Assembly (NCBI GenBank): GCA_934747965.1
Contig: CAKVHI010000001.1
Location: forward strand, 124,001-188,000
Direction of reading: 5' to 3'
Origin: an uncultured Clostridia bacterium
GTDB taxonomy: Bacteria; Bacillota; Clostridia; Christensenellales; UBA1242
Length of the DNA stretch: 64,000 nt
The number at the start of each line of letters is the position of its first letter. The first letter of the stretch is position 1. Position numbers and translations under genes: made by a program. The notes beneath the pieces are model-generated. The model worked only from the letters and a program-made list of their open reading frames with translations, did no database searches and was not told where the DNA came from. Below are positions 15,842 through 25,156 of the stretch, one piece after another.

Positions 15842-17191
15842 TCAGTAAGCATAGTTGAATACCACATTTGCATTTGCTAGTGCAGTATTATAACTTGCTA
15901 CATAAGTTATTTGATTAAATTGTTCTTGTGTCCCAGCAAAATAAACATTTACATTGCTAGAGTGATTACCAATTCCAAAAGTTTCAATTTTCTCTAATGT
16001 TGCTGGCAAATAAATATTTTTTATTTGTCCACAGCCATGTAAAAAACCGAATGGAATTTCAGTTACTTTGTTTGCAATATAAACATCTGTTACGGCAGAG
16101 TTTTGAAATACACAATTTCCCCAAGAAGATAATGATTGAGAAGTTTTTAAAGTCTTAACCCCACTATTTGAAAAGGCAAAACTTCCTACATTATTGACAT
16201 TTGTTAAATCTACATTTGTAAATTTTAGACAATTTTCAAAAGCGTTGTTTCCAATAGTATTTAACTTGCTGGTAAATGTAAAATTTTCTAGGTTTGAACA
16301 ACCATAAAAAGCAAAGACACCGATAGCTTCGACACTTTCTGGAAGTTCTACTGACTTCAAAGTTTTGCAGTTGTAAAAAGCATAACTCCTTATTTCAGTT
16401 AGCCCTTCCAAATCACTTGCTATTAATTTAGAAACAGTGCCACCAACTATTTGTTGGAACAACTCTTTGTAAGAGTTATCTCCATTTAAAATTGAATTTA
16501 CATTCTCTAAAGATTTAATTGTTTCTTGTAATTCCACAATTTGAGATTTTAGAGAAATTATTTCATTTTGATAGTTTTGGATAAGTTCATTTTTTTGACT
16601 AATTGTATTTTCATATTCAGCAATTTGAGTTTCGTAAGTGTCTCTTGCAACAGTTAGTCCTGAAATAATATTTTCTACGCTTGACATTTTTTGAGATAAT
16701 TCATTCATTTGAGTGTTTAATTCTTCAATTCTAGCAATATTAGTCGATTGACTATCTTGTAAAGTGTCTAGTTCAATATTTAAAGTCTTATAATCATTTC
16801 TAAGATTCTCCAGTTCTTTTGTTACACTTATCAAGTTTTTATTTGTTTCTTCCAAACTCTTTTGCATTTCAGATTTTTGACTTAAAACAAGTGCTAAATT
16901 GTTTTGACTTGTTAGCAAATTGTTTTGCAAAACGCTGACTTCATTTTGATATGAAATAGCCTTAAACTCAGCATTCATAAGTGAAGTTCGTGTTTCAGCA
17001 AGAAGTAGTGAATTTTTTAGATTTGCTTCATTTAGACCATCTATTGTATCTTTTTGTTTTTGATAGACCTGACTATATGGAGCAAAGGTATTGAGTATAA
17101 AATTTCTTGTTATAGGTATTGCAAACATTAGGCAAGCCACTAAAACTATGCCAGAGAGAATACCTGCACTTATTTTTAAAAATAATTTCAT
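15842..17191 (-). CDS. Membrane-anchored coiled coil plus BspA-type leucine-rich repeat protein
   Basis: 449 residues; ribosome site AAAAGGAGGAAC. Residues 3-28 are a membrane segment. About 40-245 is a long coiled coil with repeated heptads. About 255-430 is a run of BspA/LRR_5 repeats (for example LTEIRSYAFYNCKTLKSVEL, then AIGVFAFYGCSNLENF, TIGNNAFENC, and EIPFGFLHGC). BspA LRRs usually bind host or partner surfaces. Within an inovirus-like gene set, this would be a candidate for the adsorption protein (pIII-like role) at the virion tip, with the coiled coil as a stalk. That is inference; it could instead be a cargo gene displayed by the host cell. It is 13 bases upstream of the next coiled-coil gene. 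Confidence 0.65.
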   Translation of the reverse strand: MKLFLKISAGILSGIVLVACLMFAIPITRNFILNTFAPYSQVYQKQKDTIDGLNEANLKNSLLLAETRTSLMNAEFKAISYQNEVSVLQNNLLTSQNNLALVLSQKSEMQKSLEETNKNLISVTKELENLRNDYKTLNIELDTLQDSQSTNIARIEELNTQMNELSQKMSSVENIISGLTVARDTYETQIAEYENTISQKNELIQNYQNEIISLKSQIVELQETIKSLENVNSILNGDNSYKELFQQIVGGTVSKLIASDLEGLTEIRSYAFYNCKTLKSVELPESVEAIGVFAFYGCSNLENFTFTSKLNTIGNNAFENCLKFTNVDLTNVNNVGSFAFSNSGVKTLKTSQSLSSWGNCVFQNSAVTDVYIANKVTEIPFGFLHGCGQIKNIYLPATLEKIETFGIGNHSSNVNVYFAGTQEQFNQITYVASYNTALANANVVFNYAY

Positions 17192-17202
17192 AGTTCCTCC
17201 TT

Positions 17203-17883
17203 TTAATTGTTTTCAGTAACATCATAGGTTACTTTGTAAGTTGTGTTTGTTTCATAAGTGAATGTTGTTATGTCTGATAGATAAGTGATAGTTGAATCAT
17301 CTCTATCTGCAAATCTTAGTTGTAAGGTATATTTTTGACCAACAACAAGATTGCTTGCATACCAAGTATCACTGCAAGTTCCTGTAACTTGGTAAGTATG
17401 ATTAAATGTTTCTATAAGTTTTCCATCTTCATCATAAATAACACAAGTAACAGTGTAAACTTGGGCTGATGATAGATAATTTCTTATCTTTGTCACATTG
17501 GAACTTTCACTATATAACTGAAAGCATTTATTTGTTGTTCCTGTTTTAGTGAGTCCTATTTTGAATGTAAGCGGGTCATCTACACCTAGAGCATAGTTAA
17601 ATAGCATAATTTTATTGGTTGTTGTAATTGTAAGTTTTCCAGTTACACTTGCAAAAACTAATTGTTTTGATAAAATTGTGTAATTATATTCTCCCATTTC
17701 TACTAACATTGATTTTTGAATGTTTAAATCAGTATTATCACTAAACACAAATTGATATGTGTGTTTGTCGTTAGATAAAATGATTTTTACAGGGTTTTCA
17801 AATAAGTCTATTTGTGTTGAATCTATTGTTCCAACAGGGTTTAAACCTACTGAAGCAATGGTATAATTGTTGAGATAGTACAG
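17203..17883 (-). pseudogene. 5'-truncated secreted-type beta-rich protein of the phage module
   Basis: The minus-strand frame is open from 17883 down to the TAA at 17203. The first ATG is at 17748, but the protein-like sequence (LNNYTIASVGLNPVGTIDS) clearly continues upstream of it and then meets a TAA at 17884-17886, so the native start has been lost. The visible part is Thr/Ser/Asn-rich and beta-strand-rich like a virion or surface protein, with YTVTCVIYDEDGK and YQVTGTCSDTWYASN. No family recognised. The truncation point coincides with the start of the recombinase fragment on the other strand, marking a rearrangement junction. A product from 17748 (181 residues) remains possible but lacks an obvious ribosome site. 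Confidence 0.65.
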
Positions 17884-19392
17884 TTAAGAGTTTGCAATCA
17901 ATTTGCTCAAAACAACAATATTGAAGTTGTTGCGACATACATAGATAGGGCTATGACTGGAACAAACGACAATAGACCAGATTTTCAAAGAATGATTAAA
18001 GATAGTTCAAAGCAATTATGGAATTGTGTAATTGTATATTAGTTAGATAGGTTTAGTAGAAATAAGTATGAAACAGCAATGCATAAAAAGACTTTAAGAG
18101 ATAACGGAGTAAAAAGATTATCCGCAATGGAAAACATACCAAATACTCCAGAAGGTATCATACTTGAATCTTTACTAGAAGGTATGGCTGAATATTATTC
18201 GGCTGAACTTAGTCAAAAAGTTCTTCGTGGACTTAATGAAAGTTATATAAAAGGAAACTTTACAGGTGGTGTTCCACTTTATGGCTACAATGTTGTGGAT
18301 AAAAAAGTTGTAATAAATGAAACTGAAGCAGAAATAATAAAGGAAATTTTTACAAAGTTTAGTCAAGGCTATACTGGAGTTGATATAGCAAAAGATTTAC
18401 TTTCTCGTGGAATAAAAACAAAAACTGGAAAACCGTTTAATGATAAAAAGATATATAAAGTAATTCAAAATACCAAATATATCGGCAAGGTTATACATAG
18501 AGATAAAGTCTTTACAAATATTTATCCAGCAATAGTAGATGAAGTAACTTGGCAAAAAGTTCAAAATATTAGGCAATCGTTCAAACATCATGAAATTGGT
18601 AAAATGGATAAATTCGAATACATACTTTCTGGAAAACTTGTTTGTGGCTATTGCAAAAACAAAATTGTTGGACTTGGTGGCAAGTCTCAAAATGGAGTAA
18701 TAAAATACAGATACTATACTTGTTTAACTAAAACAAGAAGAAAAAATATACATTGTGAGTATATTCCAGTAAGGCGAGAGTTTTTGGAAGATGAAGTAAT
18801 GAATGTAACTTGGAAGGTCTTATCTAATAAATGCAATTTGAAAAAACTTGCCAAAAGTATCCTTGCTTGTCATGACGACTCGGATGAAAGTGAAAGCAAA
18901 TTAAAATCATTGGAGAGTGCAAGAGCATCTTTGATAAAATCTACTGATAATCTAATCTCTGCATTAGAACAAGGTTTTGTTACTGAGCAAACTAAATTTA
19001 GATTAAAAGAACTTGAAACACAAATTTCTATGCTAGATGTTGAAATAGAAGTTGAAAAACAAAGAAACTATACATATCTAACTGAAGAAATGGTTTTAGA
19101 CTTTTTTAACAAAGTAATTTGTGGAGATATTCAAAATCAGGAAGTTAGAAAGCAAATTGTTAAAATGTTTATTAGAGAAATACTTATATATAACGATAAA
19201 ATGCTCATAATCTACAACTTTACTGACCAATTTGTTTCAAAAGGTGCAATTCCTGATGATGTTCATCAAATTGAATTAGAAAATCTAAAAGATAACCTTA
19301 TCACTGAAAATGAAGTAGATAAACAAGCAGATATGCAATTCTTCTATTCCAATGAATACTTTGGTGTAAAGAAAAACATTATAAAACCCTAA
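17881..19392 (+). pseudogene. Large serine recombinase, N-terminus deleted and in-frame TAG
   Basis: Recognisable recombinase sequence starts at 17881 with QLRVCNQFAQ, continues through YIDRAMTGTNDNRPDFQRMI, meets a TAG at 18040-18042 exactly where the family reads YKLDRFSR, and then stays open to the TAA at 19390-19392. The region with the catalytic Ser (YxRxS, normally about 30 residues earlier) is missing, so the enzyme cannot be active. The rest has the Recombinase domain (GVPLYGYN, PIVDEVTW-like segment) and a zinc ribbon CGYCKNK...YYTC, then a coiled-coil tail. Such enzymes integrate and excise mobile elements by site-specific strand exchange. It probably once mobilised this island or an element within it. 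The ATG at 18079 cannot give an active enzyme. Confidence 0.85.
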
Positions 19393-19400
19393 AATAAAAA

Positions 19401-19434
19401 CCTTACTATGGTAAAACATAATAAGGCTTTTTTA
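19401..19434 (+). terminator. Intrinsic terminator after the recombinase
   Basis: Stem ccttactatg (19401-19410) with cataataagg (19417-19426), one mismatch, six-base loop, then CTTTTTTA. It lies nine bases after the recombinase stop codon. Confidence 0.8.
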
Positions 19435-19519
19435 TTTGCTAAAACTCTAACTTAATAATCTATTAAAAAAAATTCAAATCCCTAATTGAGACCACAAGAG
19501 ATACGAACCCTTAAAAAAC

Positions 19520-19551
19520 AAAAAAATTCGGGCTAAATTACTTAGTCCGAA
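19520..19551 (-). terminator. Intrinsic terminator of tRNA-Ser
   Basis: On the minus strand ttcggactaa pairs with ttagcccgaa (plus 19527-19536 and 19542-19551, one G-U pair), followed by seven Ts. It lies 14 bases past the tRNA 3' end. The rest of 19435-19519 shows no gene. Confidence 0.8.
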
Positions 19552-19562
19552 CTCGCAATGTT

Positions 19563-19654
<92 letters not shown>

Positions 19655-19726
19655 AAATTGCTTAAGCATTTATTTTACACTTTTAGTTATATTTTTATAC
19701 TGTTCGTGTAATTAATTACAAGATTT

Positions 19727-19755
19727 ATATTAGCAAAAAAAAATAGCTTTGTCAA
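19727..19755 (-). promoter_or_regulatory. Promoter of tRNA-Ser
   Basis: On the minus strand TTGACA (plus 19750-19755), 17-base spacer, TAATAT (plus 19727-19732). It lies 72 bases before the tRNA 5' end. The remaining sequence up to 19924 is AT-rich, with no gene seen. Confidence 0.8.
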
Positions 19756-19924
19756 TAATTTTTATTAATTTAGTAAAATATTTAATGCAAAATGCTAACT
19801 TTTAAAGTGTTATTAGTAAAATGTTAAAAAATATATTTAGTAATCTTTGTATTGTAATATTTTACATATCGTAAAATGTAGTGTTTTTTTTATTAAGTTT
19901 TTAATTATTTTTGCATGTTTTATA

Positions 19925-19953
19925 TTGAAAAACTAGAATGATTATGTTATTAT
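19925..19953 (+). promoter_or_regulatory. Promoter of the kinase/Ham1 fusion gene
   Basis: TTGAAA (19925-19930), 17-base spacer, TATTAT (19948-19953), then AGGAGAAAAC before the ATG at 19972. Confidence 0.7.
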
Positions 19954-19971
19954 ATTTTTAGGAGAAAACAA

Positions 19972-21075
19972 ATGAAAATAGTATATCTTTTAATAGGACT
20001 TCATGAAGCGGAAAAGTCTACTTTTGCAAAAACAAAACTAAAAAATTCTAGTATTATTGAATTAGATAAAACAAGGCAACAATTTGATGATGGAAAGATT
20101 ATTGATAAAGAATATTCTTTTGAAGACAACTTTTTAGTTTTTAAAAAATTTCATAAAAAGATTTTAAACGAAATTAAAATAAATGATAGCGTTGTAATTG
20201 ATACAACAAACACTAAAGTTAGTGAGCGACAAGATATTTACGATTTATTGAAAGAATACAAGCCAAAATTTATAGCTATTAATTTTATGGATGATATAGA
20301 TGTCGTGGATGAAAATACAAAAAAATGCCAAACACAAAATCCAAATTATGTCTTAAAAAATCACGAAGAGATAGTAGATACATGTCTTAAGAGAATAGAA
20401 GAAAATAAAACAAGTTTTGATGAACCGTTAGCAGAAATCTGGTATGTTAAAAGCTGTAAATTAATAAACAAAGAACAAAAAATTTTAATAGCGTCTACAA
20501 ATTTAGGCAAAATTAAAATTTATAAAGAAATATGTGATGAATTAAATTTGTATACAACTAGTTTAAATGAAATAGGTGTGAACATAGACATAGAGGAAAC
20601 AGGAGAAACAGAAATTCAAAATGCAGAACTTAAAGCAAAAGCATATCATGAAATAACGGGTTTGCCTGTTATAGCTAATGATAGTGGATTAATTATAGAT
20701 AAATTTTCTAAAGAAGACCAACCTGGAGTTTTAGTTAGAAGATTCGGTGGTAAAGAATTAACAGATAAAGAATTACTAAGCGTGTTTGTTGAAAAATTAA
20801 CCGAGGTGGGTGGAGAAAGCACTGGTCATTACAATGTCGCTCTTAGTTTAATAGATAGCCGTGGAAAAATTACTTCAAAAGTTTTTAATCCTAAAAAATA
20901 TTTTATAAATAAGCCAAGCGAAATCATAATTAAGGGAATTCCTCTTTCATCTATTAGTTATGATAAAAGTTTAAACAAATATGAAAGTGAAATGACTATG
21001 AAAGAACGAAACGATCAAGAAAAAGAAGAAATGCAGAAACAAAAAGAATTTATTAAATTTGTTTTTTGCAAATAA
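19972..21075 (+). CDS. Fusion of a P-loop kinase-like domain and a Ham1/RdgB-like nucleotide pyrophosphatase
   Basis: 367 residues, monocistronic. Residues 1-160 look like a small polynucleotide-kinase-type P-loop protein: hydrophobic strand VYLLIGL, then HEAEKST at 11-17 where the family has PGSGKST, ELDKTRQQ, and VVIDTTNTKVSERQ (Walker B region). The final Gly of the P-loop is replaced by Glu14, so ATP binding may be lost. Residues 166-345 follow the Ham1 pattern: ILIASTNLGKIKIYKEI (the TNxxK motif), EETGETEIQNAELKAKAY, VIANDSGLIID and GHYNVALSLID. Ham1 enzymes hydrolyse ITP/XTP and keep deaminated purines out of DNA. The pairing suggests nucleotide or nucleic-acid end sanitation. Substrate unproven. 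Confidence 0.75.
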   Translation: MKIVYLLIGLHEAEKSTFAKTKLKNSSIIELDKTRQQFDDGKIIDKEYSFEDNFLVFKKFHKKILNEIKINDSVVIDTTNTKVSERQDIYDLLKEYKPKFIAINFMDDIDVVDENTKKCQTQNPNYVLKNHEEIVDTCLKRIEENKTSFDEPLAEIWYVKSCKLINKEQKILIASTNLGKIKIYKEICDELNLYTTSLNEIGVNIDIEETGETEIQNAELKAKAYHEITGLPVIANDSGLIIDKFSKEDQPGVLVRRFGGKELTDKELLSVFVEKLTEVGGESTGHYNVALSLIDSRGKITSKVFNPKKYFINKPSEIIIKGIPLSSISYDKSLNKYESEMTMKERNDQEKEEMQKQKEFIKFVFCK

Positions 21076-21101
21076 AATCGTTATAAATATAAAAACATTA
21101 A

Positions 21102-21128
21102 AATTCTACCGAAAGTAGAATTTTTTTG
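21102..21128. terminator. Intrinsic terminator after the fusion gene
   Basis: Stem aattctac (21102-21109) with gtagaatt (21115-21122), five-base loop, run of Ts. The adjoining 21129-21258 is AT-rich with no gene seen. Confidence 0.8.
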
Positions 21129-21258
21129 TTAATAAAGATTTATATTTATATATGGTTTATAAATTATAAGCGAATAATTGAAATTACAGATATTATAGGC
21201 ACTATTTTTATCAAAAAATTTTTACACTTTTTTATAAAAAAATATTATTATTTTGTGA

Positions 21259-22521
21259 TTATTTGAATTGATATACCTCTATATTTAGCTTTATTCTACA
21301 ATTATTCAAATAGTTTTCTCCAAGATTATTTAAAACATTTTTGAATTTTTTATTATTGAATTTATAGAATCTATCATAAAATTTAAAAATATCAATTTTT
21401 TTTGCTTTTGAATATTCCAAACTATTCTCTACAAGGTCATTAATTTTTTCTTTAATCTTTTCAACAAGTGGATCTGACAGATAATTTTCATTTAACTTAA
21501 CGATTTTAGGGCTCTTTTTACTTCCATCCACAATCTCTGCAACATAGCAATAAAGTTTTAGGTTTACATTCAAAATTAAGTCATTATTTTCGACTATAGA
21601 ATTCAAGTGTGTGCTTGAATGTTCAACTTTAACTGTAACTGCGCTATTGTTATAGTATTTCCCATCCGTAACATTTTCAAGTTTTACCAAACCTTGAACA
21701 GTTTTTTCTTGTGGCCAAGTAAATCCTTTAGTTAAATCTCGTGAAATTATTTCAACCAATTTACCATTTTTATATACCGCTCCTTCGCCGTTATTTTGAA
21801 TTAACGGCTCAACTTGACTTCCTCCAGACTTCCCTCCACTCTGACCTTGCTGCGAAGATTCTTCTTGATTTTGTCCACCGCCCTCGCCAGCTGATTGATT
21901 ACTTTGTTCACTCTTTGGTGGCTCAATTACCGAAATCAATGATGTTCCCGAAAATGAATAGTAATCATTAAAGAAATTTCCTATTGTTGTTGTGTTCGCC
22001 GTTTCTATTAAAAAGTTATTATATCCTAAATTGTTTTGCAAACTCGAACTAGAGTTGTTGTTCAATTCAGCCGAAGTTTCAAGCAACGCTTTTGCTTGAC
22101 CTTTACATTGAATTAAAATTGTAGACATAGTTATTTTGTAGTTTCTAAAAAGATAATCTAAAAGATTCATAACATCATCACCTTGAACATCTTCGCCAAT
22201 AATTATTATATTTGCGTGCTCAAAACCAACAATCTTTCCAAGTTTTATACTCAAATTTGCGATACAGTTATAGAATGACTCGCCTTCATCTTCAACAATT
22301 TGTAAATTTTCGTTGTTGTTTATGTTGCTTTGAGGAGAAATTAGTTGAAGTCCGACCAAATAATTGTCTTGCTTTTTGTCAATAGAAATTCCTGTAACTA
22401 TTGCTCTTGTATCTGTCTGAGCAGGCAAATTGATAGTTATTGGAATCATTATTAGAAAAAAAATCAGCAAAAGTAGAAAATATTTGTGTGATAAAACAAA
22501 ATTCTTAAATTTATTATCCAT
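21259..22521 (-). CDS. gerAC: GerC-family (GerAC-like) spore germinant receptor subunit
   Basis: 420 residues, last gene of a gerAA-gerAB-gerAC operon and overlapping gerAB by eight bases. N-terminal hydrophobic segment at about 14-33, then TRAIVTGISIDKK, the GerC N-terminal domain motif, GFEHANIIIIGEDV and the C-terminal GerC domain with the LVEKIKEKINDLV helix. GerC subunits sit outside the inner spore membrane and are usually lipoproteins with a Cys just before this region. Here the equivalent stretch reads NLPAQTDTR with no Cys, so membrane anchoring is probably by an uncleaved N-terminal helix. A Ser/Gln/Gly-rich insertion (about 205-240) separates the two domains. With GerAA and GerAB it forms the nutrient sensor that triggers germination. 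Confidence 0.9.
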   Translation of the reverse strand: MDNKFKNFVLSHKYFLLLLIFFLIMIPITINLPAQTDTRAIVTGISIDKKQDNYLVGLQLISPQSNINNNENLQIVEDEGESFYNCIANLSIKLGKIVGFEHANIIIIGEDVQGDDVMNLLDYLFRNYKITMSTILIQCKGQAKALLETSAELNNNSSSSLQNNLGYNNFLIETANTTTIGNFFNDYYSFSGTSLISVIEPPKSEQSNQSAGEGGGQNQEESSQQGQSGGKSGGSQVEPLIQNNGEGAVYKNGKLVEIISRDLTKGFTWPQEKTVQGLVKLENVTDGKYYNNSAVTVKVEHSSTHLNSIVENNDLILNVNLKLYCYVAEIVDGSKKSPKIVKLNENYLSDPLVEKIKEKINDLVENSLEYSKAKKIDIFKFYDRFYKFNNKKFKNVLNNLGENYLNNCRIKLNIEVYQFK

Positions 22522-23617
22522 CTTTCTTCTCCTTTGATTTTTGAGGCTTAAAACTTGCCAGTAACAACAATATTGGTAAAATCAAAACAAAGAATAAAAC
22601 AAATATACCAATTTTGTTATAGAAAAAATCGGTAACGCTTTGATTGTTTATTTGTGCAACAAAGTGAGATGCAAACAAAATGCAAACTGTTATAACCGAG
22701 CACCATGTAGTGTTAAAATTAAAGGCTTTGTTCAGACAGTATGAGATTGAATATACACAGAAAGCATTTTGCAATACGATTAACGGAATCCAAAATATTG
22801 TGGTAAAAATATCAATCTTGAAATATCCAAAACTATTATCCCTGAATTGAGTTATTGTTATTAAACTTTCGTGCACAAACGGAGCCAACTTATCTAAAAC
22901 TGCAATAAAAATGATATAGAAAGTTGTTACTAAAATGAAAATTAAGGCAAATGTTGTTGTTATTTTTGAGTAGTAGTGATTATCTTTAGTTTCGACATTT
23001 TCCATAAAAGTGAACAAAAATATATATTCACACGATTGAATTAAAATATAATTTAACGCAGTCATGAATTCACCATGGGTGTGCGAAAAAAGAGGAAGTA
23101 TATTGTCAAAACTCGCATTACCAAAAGAAATGAACAATGTTACTAAAAAAATTAATAACGCAAAAGGAATAAATATTTGATAGCACCTGGACAAAACTTT
23201 AATCCCTTTAATTGCAACAAAACAAATTGTGATTACAACGGGCAAAGCAAATAAAATCCAATTTATATCGGTATAAATAGCATCATAAAGCAAAAAATTC
23301 ATTTGATAGTCTATTAATAACATTTTAAACAAAAACACAACAGCAAGCAAAACCATGATAAATTTAGTCATAACCTTGCCCAAAAGATTTTGCATTATTT
23401 CATAAAAACTTTTGCCCGGATTTTTGTTTATGACATAGCAAATAATCATTGCAAACGACAAATTTATAATACCTGCTATGATACAAGTTATTATGCAATC
23501 ATTTCCAACAAATTTTGCCTGCAATGCATTTTCAACTATTGGACGAACAGACATAAAAATACCAATAAATATTAAACAAAGTTGTGTTGAAGAAATTTTT
23601 TTAGTTTTCGTTGTCAT
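22514..23617 (-). CDS. gerAB: GerAB-like spore germinant receptor permease subunit
   Basis: 367 residues, polytopic, about ten hydrophobic segments from residue 10 to 360. The pattern is that of the GerB family within the APC transporter superfamily: RPIVENAL near the start, NPGKSFYEIMQ at about 67-77, LLYDAIYTDINWILF and FPFxH-like regions, and a basic C-terminus (KPQKSKEKK). In spores it is the integral membrane subunit that binds the nutrient germinant. It overlaps gerAA upstream by 17 bases and gerAC downstream by eight, so all three are translated as a unit. Ligand specificity cannot be read from the sequence. Confidence 0.93.
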   Translation of the reverse strand: MTTKTKKISSTQLCLIFIGIFMSVRPIVENALQAKFVGNDCIITCIIAGIINLSFAMIICYVINKNPGKSFYEIMQNLLGKVMTKFIMVLLAVVFLFKMLLIDYQMNFLLYDAIYTDINWILFALPVVITICFVAIKGIKVLSRCYQIFIPFALLIFLVTLFISFGNASFDNILPLFSHTHGEFMTALNYILIQSCEYIFLFTFMENVETKDNHYYSKITTTFALIFILVTTFYIIFIAVLDKLAPFVHESLITITQFRDNSFGYFKIDIFTTIFWIPLIVLQNAFCVYSISYCLNKAFNFNTTWCSVITVCILFASHFVAQINNQSVTDFFYNKIGIFVLFFVLILPILLLLASFKPQKSKEKKDG

Positions 23618-25106
23618 CTTTTTTACCCTGCCTTATAACATTTTTTTGTTTGAATGAAACTGGTCGTGTTTTCAAACTTTTTATATTTGCCTTATAAAAG
23701 CTATCTTTCAAGTCTTGCTTTTGATAAGGTGCTAGTGGCGACAAATAGTCGGCGCCATAACTGTCAAAATCACTCAAATATGCCACAATAAACACCAGCG
23801 CAAGGCAAATTCCCACCACGCCAATTATTGTTGCCATTAGGGTTATAAAAAACCTTAACAGCCTCATAACATTTGTACCTTCTGGAATTAAATATATTGC
23901 AATAGAACTTAGTGCCACAATCATAATTGTTGGAGCACTTGCAAGGTTGCTTTTTACAGCCGTATCCCCCAAAATCAAAGCTCCAATAATATTAAAAGAA
24001 TTTCCCAAACTTTTTGGCGTTCTTACACTTGCTTCATACAAAATTTCAAACATAAAAAATGCAAATAAAACTTCTATTGCAGGTGGCATAGGAATATTCT
24101 GAGAACTATTTATGATTGTAACAAGAAATTTTAATGGTAGTGCTTTATAGTGATGTAGTTGCATTGCTATATATATTCCCGGCATTGTTAAAGCAACAAA
24201 AAGACCGAAAAATCTTAAAAGCCTTACAAAAGTAACAGAATTATTTTCTTCGTAATAATCGCCCGCACTTTGTAAATCTTCAATCAAAATAAATGGAACA
24301 GTCAATGCAATTGGACTTCCGTCAACAATAATTGCAACTCTTCCTTCAAGCATCTTACCAGTCAAAATGTCAGGCTTTTCAGTCCAACCAATTTGTTTGA
24401 AAAGTGAAGTGGGTTTTTCTTCCAAAAAATCTTGCAAATAATAACTGTCAACTATTCCGTCTATATCAATTTCAGAAATTCGCTTTTTTATTTGTTTTAC
24501 AACCTTTTTATCAGCAATTTTAGTTAAATAACAAATCGCAACTTTGCTTTTTGTGTATCTACCAACTTCCATAGTTTCAATTTTAAGGTCATTAGTAACA
24601 AGTCGCTTTCTAATCAAATTCATATTAGCATTAAGGTCTTCAACGAAACCCTCACGAGGTCCTCGAATAATATTGTTGTTTGGAGGTTCCATAATTGTAC
24701 GCTTTTCTATTTTTTTTGCATTAATAATAATAGCGTCTTCAACGCCGTCTATAAACAAAACTTTTTCACCACGAGTTAATTTGTTAATAAAATCATCATG
24801 GTTTTTTGATAAAGAAATTTCACTTGCATACAAAATTTTGTACGCTACAAATTCAGCTAAATTATTAGTATTTTTTTTATCATTTTCTATTATAATTTCG
24901 TTTTTATTTTCTAAGCAATCATAACTTAATTTAGAATTTATTATCGGAGCAATTATATCTTTGCTTACAACATCAAAATCAGCAAAACTTTCCAAAAAGA
25001 CTAAAGCAAACTCTCTGTTAAACGCAAAAAATTTACGAATTTTCAAACTTTCGTTGTCCTTAAACTCATCCTTTATTTTTTCAACTCTTTGTTTTAAATC
25101 TGTCAT
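23601..25106 (-). CDS. gerAA: GerAA-like spore germinant receptor subunit
   Basis: 501 residues, typical GerA length. The soluble N-terminal half contains the GerA signature IMEPPNNNIIRGPREGF at about 138-154 followed by NMNLIRKRL, and the membrane half has the family motif PFILIEDLQSAGDYYE near 270 and five or so transmembrane segments, including PPAIEVLFAFFMFE and LGDTAVKSNLASAPTIMIVA. GerAA forms the pore-like core of the germinant receptor in the inner spore membrane. It is the first gene of the operon; only a weak ribosome site precedes the ATG, and I found no clear sigma-G promoter by eye. Its presence is the best evidence that this organism makes endospores. Confidence 0.95.
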   Translation of the reverse strand: MTDLKQRVEKIKDEFKDNESLKIRKFFAFNREFALVFLESFADFDVVSKDIIAPIINSKLSYDCLENKNEIIIENDKKNTNNLAEFVAYKILYASEISLSKNHDDFINKLTRGEKVLFIDGVEDAIIINAKKIEKRTIMEPPNNNIIRGPREGFVEDLNANMNLIRKRLVTNDLKIETMEVGRYTKSKVAICYLTKIADKKVVKQIKKRISEIDIDGIVDSYYLQDFLEEKPTSLFKQIGWTEKPDILTGKMLEGRVAIIVDGSPIALTVPFILIEDLQSAGDYYEENNSVTFVRLLRFFGLFVALTMPGIYIAMQLHHYKALPLKFLVTIINSSQNIPMPPAIEVLFAFFMFEILYEASVRTPKSLGNSFNIIGALILGDTAVKSNLASAPTIMIVALSSIAIYLIPEGTNVMRLLRFFITLMATIIGVVGICLALVFIVAYLSDFDSYGADYLSPLAPYQKQDLKDSFYKANIKSLKTRPVSFKQKNVIRQGKKDDNEN

Positions 25107-25156
25107 AACTTTAGTTTTTCAAAAAACTGAAGTTTTATGTAAACTTTTGCACTATT

